The notes under the pieces are model-generated. The model was given only the letters and a program-made list of their open reading frames with translations, was not told where the DNA came from and did no database searches. Both the position numbers and the translations under genes were made by a program. This document shows, one piece after another, positions 32,554-41,366 of a DNA stretch of 64,000 nucleotides (the first letter of the stretch is position 1; each line of letters opens with the position of its first letter). The stretch lies in the NCBI RefSeq assembly GCF_035967765.1, contig NZ_JAYWIT010000014.1; one strand, given 5' to 3'. The stretch is from Conexibacter stalactiti (GTDB lineage Bacteria; Actinomycetota; Thermoleophilia; Solirubrobacterales; Solirubrobacteraceae).

Positions 32554-34674
32554 TCACGCGCATCTCGTCGGCTCCGGCTCCGGCTCGTGGTCGGGCGCGA
32601 GGTGATCGAGCAGCGCGCGATGGCGAAACTCGTACATGTCCGATGCTCGCAGCCAGAAGCGCGGCGACTCCGAGCACCAGGTCAGAAACCTCCCGAGATT
32701 GAGCGGGAGCGTGCCGTCGCGTCCGCGGCGACGGCGCAGCCAGTGGTGGCAGAGCCAGAAACCAAGGCCGTTGAACAACGCTGCGGTCAGCGCGAACGCC
32801 GGAAGCGCGGCGACGAATCCGATCTGGGTCCGCAGATGGTCCTCCCGCGTGATCGCCGCGGGATCGTCTGCTGTCACGGTCGTGAGGAAGTAGGCGGTCG
32901 TGCCGATGAGCGGTGCGAAGAGGATGCCGCGCACGACGCCTGTGCGGAGCGTCTCCCGCAGCACGCCATCGTCGGCCGGGCCGCTCGCCGCCGTCTCGGG
33001 ATGCGTCCCGCCCGCCGCGGAGCGGAGCCCCGGTGCGAGCATCACCGCCGCGGCGAGCAGCACGATCCCCCAGATGGCGCCGACCGTTCCGGCCAGCAGG
33101 TACTCGAGCGCTGACGCGTCGGTGCGGGATATGGTCCCGAGCAGGAAACCGCCGCCGATCGCGGGACCGATCCCGCGCTTCGCGAGTCGCGTCCGCTCGT
33201 CGCGCCGCGCTCTGACTCTCACGTAGGGGCCGTCGAGGCTCACGATGCCGGCCAGCCACCCGATCGGAGCCACGAGCACCGAGGTGATCCCGACGAAGAT
33301 CAGCGTCGTGCCGACACCGTGCCGACTCACGCCGCTGAGGAGCGCCATCGACGTCCAGATCGCCGCCACCAGAACGGCGACGAGGACCTTGAAGTGCCGT
33401 TGCTCTCGCGTCGAGGCGGGCGCCAACGCGTAGAGGTGGTGCGACCCGAAGCGCTGCAGCGAGCACCGCTTCACGCCGCTGGCCAAGGCCGCCAGCCAGC
33501 CCCGCACCTGAGCGGTGCCGGCCGATCCGAAGGAGTGGTCGGAGCTGATCAGCCGCTCCCACAGTCGTTGGTCAGCGGCGCCGGGGGAGAGGGCCAGCAG
33601 CTCTTGAGGATCCTCTCGGGCATACGACTGCAGCGCGATCGAAAGGCGCAGCGGGCTGCTCAGCAGCCGCGCGGCGCCGCTGTCCCCGCTCGCGAGCCGC
33701 CGGCTCATGGCGCGCCAGCCGGTCTGCCCCGCCGTCTCGGTCGCGAGCAGCTGAAGCACGCCGTCCGCCGCGAGACCGCGGAGCACGAGCGGAGGCCGAT
33801 CGGTCACAGCCCATCTGGGCGCCAGCCGGACGTACTCCTCCGCACGCGAGGTCAGCAGATACGGCCGGTGCCGCGAGACGCGGCCGCCGTAGCGGTCGAT
33901 CGCCTCGAGACAGGCGAGCTGCCCTCCCGTCGTGGGGATCTCGTCGAGCCCGTCGAACACCGGCAGCACCAGATCCGACGCCACGAGCGCCGCGGCGACG
34001 TCCGTGCCGAGCTCCGGATAGCGTTCGGCGAGCGAGCTGGCGAGCCACGTCTCGAGCGGCTCGGTCGCGTGGCGGCTGCTCCAGGTGTCCCATCTGGAGA
34101 GCGGGAACAGTTCGGCGACCGGTCTGCCACCGCTTGCGCTTGCGTTCACCTCCGCGATCAGCGTCAACGCAGCGATGGTCTTGCCCATCCCCGGCTCGCC
34201 GAGCAGCACGGTCCGTTGCGGCGATGCTGCCCACGACGCGACGATCGCGCTCCATGACAGCGTCGGACCGCGCAGGACGATGCGAGCGCTGGAGGCGTCC
34301 CGGTGCAGCTCGCGGACGGTGTTGGAGATGACGGGATAGGCGAGCATGCGGTCGAGCTGCGAGCCCGCGCGCACTCGTGCCGCGAGCACGTGGAGGCGCA
34401 GCGCCGCGCGCCACGGCTCGAGCTCCTGCGCCGTCGGCATGGCCGGAGCGACCGGGGTGTGTCGCGCGGTCATGTGCTGGGCCACGACGGCCTGCAGCGA
34501 GGCGCCGAACCCTCCGCAGATGCCGCCGATCGCGCCGACGGCTCTCCAGTCCCCCGTCAGGAGCCACGCGATGCCGCCGCCGACGAGGCCGCAGACCGCC
34601 AACGCCAAAGAGAGCGCCAGCCAGCTTCCGCTGGACATGTCGCGTGCTGCAGCGCGATAGCGGCGGCGGGACAT
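32554..34674 (-). CDS. Membrane-bound NACHT-domain NTPase
   Basis: A 706-residue membrane STAND NTPase. Two N-terminal helices (about 17-60) anchor it. The NACHT domain has Walker A VLLGEPGMGKTIA (157-169) and Walker B LVLPVFDGLDEIP (235-247), the FDGLDE acidic pattern being diagnostic of NACHT. C-terminal to it are four to five hydrophobic helices (about 425-475, 510-560, 590-665) and a terminal FRHRALLDHL box seen in many actinobacterial NACHT proteins. Bacterial NACHT NTPases include antiphage sensors, but many membrane-linked actinobacterial ones have no tested role. No recognised defence partner is adjacent. Third-position GC is lower here than in flanking genes, which may indicate transfer. 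Confidence 0.85.
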   Translation of the reverse strand: MSRRRYRAAARDMSSGSWLALSLALAVCGLVGGGIAWLLTGDWRAVGAIGGICGGFGASLQAVVAQHMTARHTPVAPAMPTAQELEPWRAALRLHVLAARVRAGSQLDRMLAYPVISNTVRELHRDASSARIVLRGPTLSWSAIVASWAASPQRTVLLGEPGMGKTIAALTLIAEVNASASGGRPVAELFPLSRWDTWSSRHATEPLETWLASSLAERYPELGTDVAAALVASDLVLPVFDGLDEIPTTGGQLACLEAIDRYGGRVSRHRPYLLTSRAEEYVRLAPRWAVTDRPPLVLRGLAADGVLQLLATETAGQTGWRAMSRRLASGDSGAARLLSSPLRLSIALQSYAREDPQELLALSPGAADQRLWERLISSDHSFGSAGTAQVRGWLAALASGVKRCSLQRFGSHHLYALAPASTREQRHFKVLVAVLVAAIWTSMALLSGVSRHGVGTTLIFVGITSVLVAPIGWLAGIVSLDGPYVRVRARRDERTRLAKRGIGPAIGGGFLLGTISRTDASALEYLLAGTVGAIWGIVLLAAAVMLAPGLRSAAGGTHPETAASGPADDGVLRETLRTGVVRGILFAPLIGTTAYFLTTVTADDPAAITREDHLRTQIGFVAALPAFALTAALFNGLGFWLCHHWLRRRRGRDGTLPLNLGRFLTWCSESPRFWLRASDMYEFRHRALLDHLAPDHEPEPEPTRCA

Positions 34675-34725
34675 GCCGAGACTCTACGGAATGGTTTTTC
34701 AGCTCCGGCCACTAACCTGCCGCGC

Positions 34726-35607
34726 ATGAGCGAACGGGAAGCGCTGCACGCCGCGGTCGTCGAGACCGCACTCGGACCGGTCGAGCACGCGGTCCTCGGC
34801 GACGGGCCGCCGGTGCTCGTCGTCCATGGCAGCCCCGGCGGGATCGACCAGGCCGCGATCATGGCCCGCTTCCTCGTCGCCGCCGGCTGCCGCGCGATCG
34901 TGCTGTCGCGGCCCGGCTACCTCGGCAGCGAGCTGGGGGAACGGACGACGATCGACCAGCAGGCCGACCTGCTGGCCGCGCTGCTCGACGCGCTCGGGAT
35001 CGAGCGCGCCGGCGTGCTCGCCTGGTCGGGCGGCGGTCCCAGCAGCTACCGGCTCGCGATCGGCCACCCGCGGCGGGTCGCCGGGCTCGTCGTGCTGGCC
35101 GGCGTCAGCGGCGCGATCGCGCGGCCGGCGGAAGGGCTGTCGGAGAAGCTGATGTTCTCGACCCGCTTCGGCGACTGGCTGCTGCGGGTGCTCGCCGCGC
35201 ACGCGCCCGAGCAGCTGATCTCGGCGACGCTCGACTCCGAGGGCTCGCTCGACGAGGAGCAGCTGAAGCAGCGTGCGAGCGAGGTCTTCGCCGACGCGGA
35301 CAAGCGCGCCTTCGTCGTCGACCTCGCGAGCACCGTCACCCACCGAGACCGCGACGCCGGGCTCGACAACGACTGGGCCCGGTTCGCGGCGATCGAGTCG
35401 CTGGAGCTGGAGCGGGTCGCCGTCCCGGCGCTGCTGGTGCAGGGCAGCGCCGACACCGACGTCACCCCCGACCACAGCGACCGCGCCGCGGCCGCGATCC
35501 CCGGCGCCGAGCTGCTGACGCTCGACGGCGGCACCCACCTCGCCTTCTGGACGCATCCGGAGGCCGCGGCGGCGCAGGCGCGCGCGCTCGACGTGCTGCG
35601 CGGCTGA
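34726..35607 (+). CDS. Alpha/beta hydrolase
   Basis: A 293-residue alpha/beta hydrolase. VLVVHGSPGGIDQ gives the oxyanion region (about 30-42), AWSGGGPSSY is the nucleophile elbow with Ser in an SGGG context (canonical GxSxG reads AWSGGG), and DGGTHLAFW holds the catalytic His near the C-terminus. LLVQGSADTDVTPDH carries the acid. Substrate is unknown; proline-iminopeptidase or lactonase-like relatives exist. The ATG at 34726 follows a short gap from the divergent NACHT gene (51 bases), an AT-containing stretch that may hold both promoters. Confidence 0.82.
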   Translation: MSEREALHAAVVETALGPVEHAVLGDGPPVLVVHGSPGGIDQAAIMARFLVAAGCRAIVLSRPGYLGSELGERTTIDQQADLLAALLDALGIERAGVLAWSGGGPSSYRLAIGHPRRVAGLVVLAGVSGAIARPAEGLSEKLMFSTRFGDWLLRVLAAHAPEQLISATLDSEGSLDEEQLKQRASEVFADADKRAFVVDLASTVTHRDRDAGLDNDWARFAAIESLELERVAVPALLVQGSADTDVTPDHSDRAAAAIPGAELLTLDGGTHLAFWTHPEAAAAQARALDVLRG

Positions 35608-35689
35608 GGAGAAGCGGATCGGCGCGCGCTGCGCGAGCCGGCTCGCTGCGCGAGCCGCGCGGTATGCCGACGCTGCCGGCATATCGTAA

Positions 35690-35705
35690 AAAGATACATA
35701 TGTAT
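35690..35705. promoter_or_regulatory. Regulon operator, copy 1 (before the first SDR gene)
   Basis: AAAGATACATATGTAT matches the palindrome found further along the island at 12 of 16 positions, when the latter is read as AATCATACATATGATT. Its core ATACATATGTAT (35694-35705) is itself a perfect 12-base palindrome in an AT-rich island. It stands 72 bases before the SDR start at 35777. Confidence 0.5.
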
Positions 35706-35776
35706 TCTCTCGTCATGTCCGATCGCTTCCGTCGGCGGAATGACGCCGATCACCACCGCCGCATCAAGGCCGGCCG

Positions 35777-36526
35777 ATGACGCGGCCGCTTCTCGTCACC
35801 GGCGCGGGCGGCGGCATCGGGGCCGCCGTCGTCGAGCAGCTCGCCGCCGCCGGTCACCCGCTCGTCCTCGCCGATCGTGATGCGGCCGCCGCCGAGCGCG
35901 TCGCCGCCGCGCTGCCGCCCGGCAGGCCTGCGGTCGTCGTCGCCGAGATGGACGTCACCAGCACCGCCTCCGTGCGCGCGGCGATCGCGCGCGGCGTCGA
36001 ACAGCTCGGCGCGCTCGGCGGCGTCGTCAACAACGCCGGCTGGATGGAGCCGCGGCCGCTGGCCGAGACCGACGACGAGCTGCTGCGACGGACGCTGGAG
36101 GTCAACCTCGAGGGGCCGCTGCGGGTCGCGCGCGAGGCGCTGCCCGAGCTGATTCGCTTCGGCTCGGGCCGGATCGTCAACGTCGCCTCCGACGGGGCGC
36201 TCTCCGGCATGTCGAACATCGCCGCCTACGCCGCCGCGAAGGGCGGCGTGATCGCGCTCACGCGCGCGCTGACGCTGGAGCTGGCGCGCCATCAGATCAC
36301 CGTCAACACGGTCTCGCCGGGGCCGACCGACACGCCGCTGCTCGGCGCGACCGCCGATGCGGAGGACGGCGCCGCCGTCGTCGCGCGGATCGCGCGCGCG
36401 ATCCCGCTGCGGCGGGTCGCGCTGCCCGACGACGTCGCCACCGCGATCGCCTTCTTCTGCGGCGACGGCGCCGGCTACCTGTCGGGTCAGATCCTCTCCG
36501 TCAGCGGCGGGCTGACACGTCCGTAG
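35777..36526 (+). CDS. Short-chain dehydrogenase/reductase (FabG-like)
   Basis: A 249-residue classical SDR. TGAGGGIG (about 8-15) is the cofactor motif; VNNAGW, a catalytic Ser in VNVASDGALSG and YAAAKGG (Tyr-x3-Lys) complete the tetrad. The motif DRD after the second strand suggests NAD(H). It probably oxidises a 3-hydroxyacyl-CoA or alcohol intermediate in the catabolic island, being the first gene downstream of regulon operator copy 1 and just upstream of the importer unit. Confidence 0.9.
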   Translation: MTRPLLVTGAGGGIGAAVVEQLAAAGHPLVLADRDAAAAERVAAALPPGRPAVVVAEMDVTSTASVRAAIARGVEQLGALGGVVNNAGWMEPRPLAETDDELLRRTLEVNLEGPLRVAREALPELIRFGSGRIVNVASDGALSGMSNIAAYAAAKGGVIALTRALTLELARHQITVNTVSPGPTDTPLLGATADAEDGAAVVARIARAIPLRRVALPDDVATAIAFFCGDGAGYLSGQILSVSGGLTRP

Positions 36527-36564
36527 GCGACCGGGTCGCCAGGAGAAAAATATGCACTTCGGTC

Positions 36565-36582
36565 GAATCATATGTATGATTC
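36565..36582. promoter_or_regulatory. Regulon operator, copy 2 (before the ABC importer)
   Basis: GAATCATATGTATGATTC is a perfect inverted repeat with 8-base arms around a central TG. It lies 62 bases before the permease start and is the best copy in the window. The core AATCATATGTATGATT serves as the reference for the other copies. Confidence 0.72.
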
Positions 36583-36643
36583 ATTTCATGTTCCGGAGGG
36601 AGGAGCACGGAGCCTCGCGGTGGGTCGCCGGGGAGGGCAGCGC

Positions 36644-37516
36644 ATGAGCCTGCTCGTCACGGCACTCGCGATCGGCTCCGTCTACGCATTGGTCGCGTTG
36701 GCCTACAACGTGATCTATCTGACGACCAACATGTTCAACTTCGCCCAGGGCGGAGTGATCGCGGTCGCGTCGCTGATCGCCTACTCGGCGCTGTCGGAGT
36801 GGGGGCTGGGGCTGTTGCCGACGCTGCTGCTGTGCGGCGTCGCCGGCCTGCTGATCACCGGCGTCCAGTACTACGTCTCGGTGCTGCCGGTGACCGCGCG
36901 CGCCCCGAAGGAGGGCGAGATCTGGCTCGTCAGCACCGTCGGCGCGTTCGTGATGATCGAGGCCGGCGCACAGCTGATCTGGGGCTCGGAGCCGGTCGGC
37001 ACGCAGATCCCGACGCTCGACGACCTCGTCTGGCTCGGCGACGGCTCGGTCAAGGTCGCCGCCTTCGTCGCGATCGGCTCGGCGATCCTCGCCACCGTCG
37101 GCCTCGACCTCTGGTATGGCGTGACGCGCCTGGGCAAGATCTTCCGCGCGACCGCCGCCGACGCCGACGCCGCCGAGGTGCGCGGGATCGACACCCGCCG
37201 CGTCGCGGTCGCCTCGTTCGCGATCGCCGGCGTGCTCGCCGGCATCGCCGGCCTGATCATCCTGCCGCTGACCTTCGCGCGCGCCGACCTCGGCTCGCTG
37301 CTCGTCATCAAGGCGTTCGTCGCGATGGCGATCGGCGGCTTCGGCTCGATCCGCGGCGCGCTGCTCGGCGGCTGGTCGATCGGCCTCGTCGAGACCTACG
37401 GCGCCCAATGGGTCGGCGCGCAGTACGAGCCGATCCTCGTCTTCGTCCTGCTGATCGCGGTGCTGCTGGTGCTGCCGCGCGGCGTCTTCGGCCCACCGGA
37501 AGGGCGGCAGGTGTGA
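36644..37516 (+). CDS. livH: HAAT-type ABC transporter permease (LivH family)
   Basis: A 290-residue inner-membrane permease with about eight hydrophobic helices. NVIYLTTNMFNFAQGGVIAVASL near the start is the LivH signature (NxxNFAQG), and RGIDTRRVAVASFAIAGVLAGIAG is the cytoplasmic coupling region. In the branched-chain amino acid/hydrophobic carboxylate family, LivH pairs with LivM. Here the neighbours are a LivM-LivG fusion, LivF and a lipoprotein receptor. The context of beta-oxidation genes points to an organic acid, not necessarily an amino acid. ATG at 36644 (GGGAGGG upstream) is preferred over the open reading that starts at 36572 within the operator. Its stop overlaps the next GTG. 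Confidence 0.85.
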   Translation: MSLLVTALAIGSVYALVALAYNVIYLTTNMFNFAQGGVIAVASLIAYSALSEWGLGLLPTLLLCGVAGLLITGVQYYVSVLPVTARAPKEGEIWLVSTVGAFVMIEAGAQLIWGSEPVGTQIPTLDDLVWLGDGSVKVAAFVAIGSAILATVGLDLWYGVTRLGKIFRATAADADAAEVRGIDTRRVAVASFAIAGVLAGIAGLIILPLTFARADLGSLLVIKAFVAMAIGGFGSIRGALLGGWSIGLVETYGAQWVGAQYEPILVFVLLIAVLLVLPRGVFGPPEGRQV

Positions 37517-39336
37517 GCGCGCTGCGCATGACCGCGAGAACGACCTGGCGGCCGGGACCGGCCGCGCGCGGCGGGCTGCTGGCCGCCTGCTTCGCGGTCG
37601 CCTTCTTCGGCCCCGAGCTGTTCTCGGAGGCGACCGTCCGGACGCTGATGATGGCGACCGTGATGGGCCTCGTCGCGCTCGGGCTCAACCTGATGATGGG
37701 CTACGCCGGCCAGCTCGCGCTCGGCCACGTCTTCTTCTACGGCGCGGCGGCGTACGTGACCGGCATCCTCGCCGTCGAGGGCACCTCCACGAACCTCTTC
37801 GCGCTGCTGGCGGCCGGCATCGCCGTCGCCGTCCTGGCGGCGCTGGTGACCGGCATCCCCGGGCTGCGGCTGTCGCGCTGGGCGCTCGTGATCACCTCGT
37901 TCTTCCTCGTCGAGCTGATGCCGTCGCTCGTCGACCTGTGGCCGGAGAAGACCGGCGGCCTCGCCGGCCTCGTCGGCATCCCGCGGATCTCGCTCGGCGG
38001 CACGCCGCTGGAGACCGCCGACCTCTACCGCGTCGCCGTCGTGCTGCTGTTCCTGTGGCTGCTGTTCCAACGTGCCTTCGTCTACTCCGCCTACGGCCGC
38101 ATCCTCGCCGTGCTGCGCCACGACGAGGTGCAGCTGCAGGCGGTCGGCGTCTCGCCCTACCGGCTGAAGCTCGTCTGCTACCTGCTCAGCGCCGTCCCGG
38201 CGGCGCTCGCCGGCGTCATGATCGCGACGCTCGACGGGCTCGTCACCTACGAGGCGTTCGGCTTCGACACGGTGATCCTCGTGCTCGCCGCGGTGATCCT
38301 CGGCGGCCAGCGGACGCTCTACGGGCCGCTGCTCGGCGCGCTGATCCTCGTCTACGCCCAGCAGGAGACGCTGAGCCTGCAGAACTACACGCTGCTCGGC
38401 TACGGCGCCTTCCTCGTGCTGGCGGCGATCCTGCTGCCGCGCGGCCTGGTCGGCACCGCGATCGAGCGGCTCCCGCGCTGGCGCACGCCGTACCTGATCG
38501 ACGCCGGCGAGCGCGGCGAGCGCGCGGCCGCGGCGCTCGGGCCGGAGCAGCCGGCGGCGCTGACCGTCTGCGGCGCCGCGAAGCGGTTCGGCGGCAACCA
38601 GGCGCTCGGCGGCGTCGAGCTGACCGCGGAGCCGGGCGCGATCACCGCGCTGATCGGCCCCAACGGCTCCGGCAAGACGACGATGCTCAACTCGGTCTCC
38701 GGCTTCGCCCGCCTCGACGAGGGATCGGTCACGCTCGGGACGACCGAGCTGGCCGGCAGCGCGAGCGCGAAGATCGCCCGCAGCGGCGTCGGGCGGACCT
38801 TCCAGACGCCGAGCGTCCCGGCCGGGCTGACCGTCCGCGAGGCGGTCTCCGTCGCCGCCTTCGCGGGTCGGCGCGCCGGCCTGATCAGCACCGTCCTGCG
38901 GCTGCCGCGGTGGCGGGCCGAGGAGCGCGCGATCGCCGCCCGCGCCGCCGACGTGCTCGATGAGCTGGGCCTCGGCGCGGTCGCCGACGAGCAGGCGCTC
39001 GACCTGCCGCTCGGCAGAAAGCGGCTGCTGGAGATCGCGCGCGCCGTGGCGATGCGCCCGGCGCTGCTGCTGCTCGACGAGCCGGCCTCCGGCCTCAGCC
39101 CCGACGAGACCGAGCGGCTCGGCCACCTGCTGCGACGGCTCGCCGGCGAGGGGACGACCGTCCTGCTCGTCGAGCACAACATGGACCTCGTCCTCGGCAA
39201 CGCCGACACCGTCTTCGTGCTCGCCTCCGGGCGCATGATCGCGTCGGGTCCGCCGGAGCAGGTCGCCAACGACCCCGGGGTGCTCAGCGTCTACCTCGGC
39301 GCCGAGACGACCGACGAGGACGAGGTGATCGCATGA
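37513..39336 (+). CDS. Fused ABC permease-ATPase (LivM-LivG)
   Basis: A 607-residue fusion. Residues about 18-320 form the LivM-type permease (MGYAGQLALGHVFFYGAAAYVTGI, then a run of helices and an RRILAVLRHDE-like coupling loop). After a linker, about 350-600 are a LivG-type ATPase: Walker A GPNGSGKTTML (near 380), Q-loop FQTPSVPAGLTVRE, a signature region LPLGRKRLLEIARA in place of the usual LSGGQ, and Walker B ALLLLDEPASGL. Fusions of LivM and LivG occur in some bacteria and fix the 1:1 permease/ATPase ratio. The signature LPLGRKR matches that of known LivG proteins. GTG at 37513 overlaps the upstream stop; ATG at 37528 is an alternative. Confidence 0.88.
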   Translation: MSALRMTARTTWRPGPAARGGLLAACFAVAFFGPELFSEATVRTLMMATVMGLVALGLNLMMGYAGQLALGHVFFYGAAAYVTGILAVEGTSTNLFALLAAGIAVAVLAALVTGIPGLRLSRWALVITSFFLVELMPSLVDLWPEKTGGLAGLVGIPRISLGGTPLETADLYRVAVVLLFLWLLFQRAFVYSAYGRILAVLRHDEVQLQAVGVSPYRLKLVCYLLSAVPAALAGVMIATLDGLVTYEAFGFDTVILVLAAVILGGQRTLYGPLLGALILVYAQQETLSLQNYTLLGYGAFLVLAAILLPRGLVGTAIERLPRWRTPYLIDAGERGERAAAALGPEQPAALTVCGAAKRFGGNQALGGVELTAEPGAITALIGPNGSGKTTMLNSVSGFARLDEGSVTLGTTELAGSASAKIARSGVGRTFQTPSVPAGLTVREAVSVAAFAGRRAGLISTVLRLPRWRAEERAIAARAADVLDELGLGAVADEQALDLPLGRKRLLEIARAVAMRPALLLLDEPASGLSPDETERLGHLLRRLAGEGTTVLLVEHNMDLVLGNADTVFVLASGRMIASGPPEQVANDPGVLSVYLGAETTDEDEVIA

Positions 39337-40070
39337 CCGCCGAGCCGCTTCTGCGCGTGCGCGGGCTGACCGCCGGCTACGGCGAGATCCAGGCCGTGCG
39401 CGAGGTCGACGTCGAGGTTCGCGCCGGTGAGATCGTCACCGTGCTCGGCGGCAACGGCGCCGGCAAGACGACGCTGCTGGGCGCCGTCGCGGGGCTCGTC
39501 GACGTCTTCGACGGCGAGATCTCGCTCGCCGATCGGCCGCTCGGCGGCCTGCGCCCGCATGCGCGCGCCCGCCGCGGGCTGGCGCTCGTGCAGGAGAACA
39601 AGCGCGTCTTCCGCGCGCTCTCGGTGCGCGACAACCTCGTCGTCGCGACGCCGCGCCTCGGCCGTGCCGAGTTCGACGCGCGCGAGCAGAACGTCTACGA
39701 GCTGTTCCCCGTGCTCGCCGAGAAGCGGCGCGACCCGGCCGGCTCGCTCAGCGGCGGGCAGCAGCAGATGCTGGCGATCGGCCAGGCGCTGATGGCCGGC
39801 CCGAGCGTGCTGATGCTCGACGAGCCCTCCGCGGGCCTCGCGCCGAGACTGGTCGCGGAGGTGATGGACCGGGTCGCGACGATCGCGAGCCGGGGGATGG
39901 CGGTGCTGCTCGTCGAGCAGGCGGTCCACCAGGCGCTGCGCGTCGCCTCGCGCGTCTACGTGCTGCGGCTCGGCCGCTGCTCCGAGCAGGAGGACTTCCG
40001 CGGCGCCGACAAGCAGCGCCTGCTCGACCACATCTACTTGGGAGCGGCCGCCGACGGCAGCCGCACTTGA
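39333..40070 (+). CDS. livF: HAAT-type ABC transporter ATPase (LivF family)
   Basis: A 245-residue ATP-binding subunit. Walker A GGNGAGKTTLL (about 37-47), the Q-loop VQENKRVFRALSVRDNL, signature SLSGGQQQMLAIG (about 140-152), Walker B VLMLDEPSAGLAP and the H-loop region LLVEQAVHQAL are all intact. In this family LivF works as a heterodimer with LivG, here the C-terminal half of the preceding fusion, to power uptake. The ATG overlaps the stop of the fusion gene by 4 bases, and the receptor gene starts 17 bases downstream. Confidence 0.92.
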   Translation: MTAEPLLRVRGLTAGYGEIQAVREVDVEVRAGEIVTVLGGNGAGKTTLLGAVAGLVDVFDGEISLADRPLGGLRPHARARRGLALVQENKRVFRALSVRDNLVVATPRLGRAEFDAREQNVYELFPVLAEKRRDPAGSLSGGQQQMLAIGQALMAGPSVLMLDEPSAGLAPRLVAEVMDRVATIASRGMAVLLVEQAVHQALRVASRVYVLRLGRCSEQEDFRGADKQRLLDHIYLGAAADGSRT

Positions 40071-40087
40071 CGAGGAGGAGGAGAGGG

Positions 40088-41344
40088 ATGATGGGAAGGA
40101 TCACGGGTGGGTTCGCCACCGGTGCGGTGATCGCCGCACTCGTCTTCGCGGGCTGCGGCAGTGACGGCGACAGCGGCGACTCGGCCAGCACCAGCACCAG
40201 CGGAGGAGGCGGCGGCTCGAGCGAGCCGTACCGCGTCTACGCGAGCCTGTCGCTGAGCGGCCCGCTCGCCGGGATCGGCACCGCCGAGCAGCACGGGTTG
40301 GAGGCCGCCGCCGAGGTGCTGAACGCGGGTGGCGGGATCGACGGCCGCAGAGTCGAGCTGGACATAAACGACGACGGCTCGGACCCGACGCAGGCGGTCT
40401 CGCTGCTGCAGCGCAAGCTGACCGGCGGCGACAAGCCCGACCTCGTGTGGCCGGGCTCGACCAGCAACGTGACGCTGGCGCTCTGCCCGCTGCTGATGCA
40501 GCAGAGAGTGCTGGCGCTCGGCATCACCGCGTCGAGCGACATCGGCGACCTCGATCGCTGCGGCTACAACTTCGTGATGGGGCCGGCGCCGGCCGACTCG
40601 CAGAGAGCGGTCGCCGAGCAGCTGGTCCAGCGCGGCTACAGAAGAGTCGCCGTGCTGCTCTCCAACGACGCCTACGGCGAGGCCGTGCAGAAGGCGGTCG
40701 AGGAGACCTTCCCGGAGGCCGGGATCGAGATCACGCAGATCGAGAACTTCGCGCCGGACGCGCTCGACGCCTCGCCGCAGCTGCGCAGACTGCGCGACAC
40801 GAACCCCGACGCGCTCTTCATCGAGGGGCAGGGCGCGGCGCTCGGCAAGGTGCTCGAGAGCCGCCAGCAGCTCGGCTGGGACGTCCCGGTCGTCGGCGGC
40901 ACCGGCTTCGGCGGCTCCAACGTCGCCGCGCTCGTCGGCCCCGACGCGCTCAGAGACGTGGTCATGTGGCAGTGGGGCGTCGGCGTCAGAGGTTCCGAGC
41001 CCGTGCCCGAGCTGTACGAGCAGACGGCGCTGCCGGCGATCCAGAGAGCGGCCGACGGCGAGCTGAGAGTCGCCTCGAACCTCTACGCCGGCGGCTACGA
41101 CGCGCTGATGGTCGCCGACGCCGCGGCGAGAGCGGCGAGATCGGTCGACGCCGACGCGATGCGCGACGCGCTGCGCGGCTTCGCCGAGACGCCGCCGAGT
41201 GATCCCCAGTGGGTGATGCTGAGCGAGTACCCGTACACGGCCGAGAAGAACTTCTCCGGCCTGCCGCCCGGAGACTTCGCGCTCGCCCTGCCGGAGAGAC
41301 TGGACGATCACGGCCAGGTGCCGCCGGCCAGAGCGGCCGGGTAG
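40088..41344 (+). CDS. HAAT-type substrate-binding lipoprotein
   Basis: A 418-residue receptor for the importer. A lipoprotein signal peptide ends in LVFAGCGS (Cys about residue 22 is the lipid anchor), followed by a Ser/Gly-rich linker. The rest is a type I periplasmic-binding fold: YRVYASLSLSGPLAGIGTAEQHG, VLNAGGGIDGRRVELDINDD and YNFVMGPAPADSQRAVAEQLV match the Leu/Ile/Val and aromatic-acid receptor family. An acyl or aromatic carboxylate is more likely than an amino acid given the genes around it. ATG 40088 has GAGGAGGAGGAGAGG upstream. Arginine is mostly encoded by AGA here, in sharp contrast to the ABC subunits beside it. Confidence 0.88.
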   Translation: MMGRITGGFATGAVIAALVFAGCGSDGDSGDSASTSTSGGGGGSSEPYRVYASLSLSGPLAGIGTAEQHGLEAAAEVLNAGGGIDGRRVELDINDDGSDPTQAVSLLQRKLTGGDKPDLVWPGSTSNVTLALCPLLMQQRVLALGITASSDIGDLDRCGYNFVMGPAPADSQRAVAEQLVQRGYRRVAVLLSNDAYGEAVQKAVEETFPEAGIEITQIENFAPDALDASPQLRRLRDTNPDALFIEGQGAALGKVLESRQQLGWDVPVVGGTGFGGSNVAALVGPDALRDVVMWQWGVGVRGSEPVPELYEQTALPAIQRAADGELRVASNLYAGGYDALMVADAAARAARSVDADAMRDALRGFAETPPSDPQWVMLSEYPYTAEKNFSGLPPGDFALALPERLDDHGQVPPARAAG

Positions 41345-41366
41345 TCCCGCCAGTCCCTTCACACCG

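Noticed and set aside
32134..34674. NACHT and ArsC-like genes as a defined antiphage operon
   Set aside because: The genes are separated by a 36-base gap, the ArsC-like protein is grouped with the pyrophosphatase fusion, and no known defence pairing has this composition.
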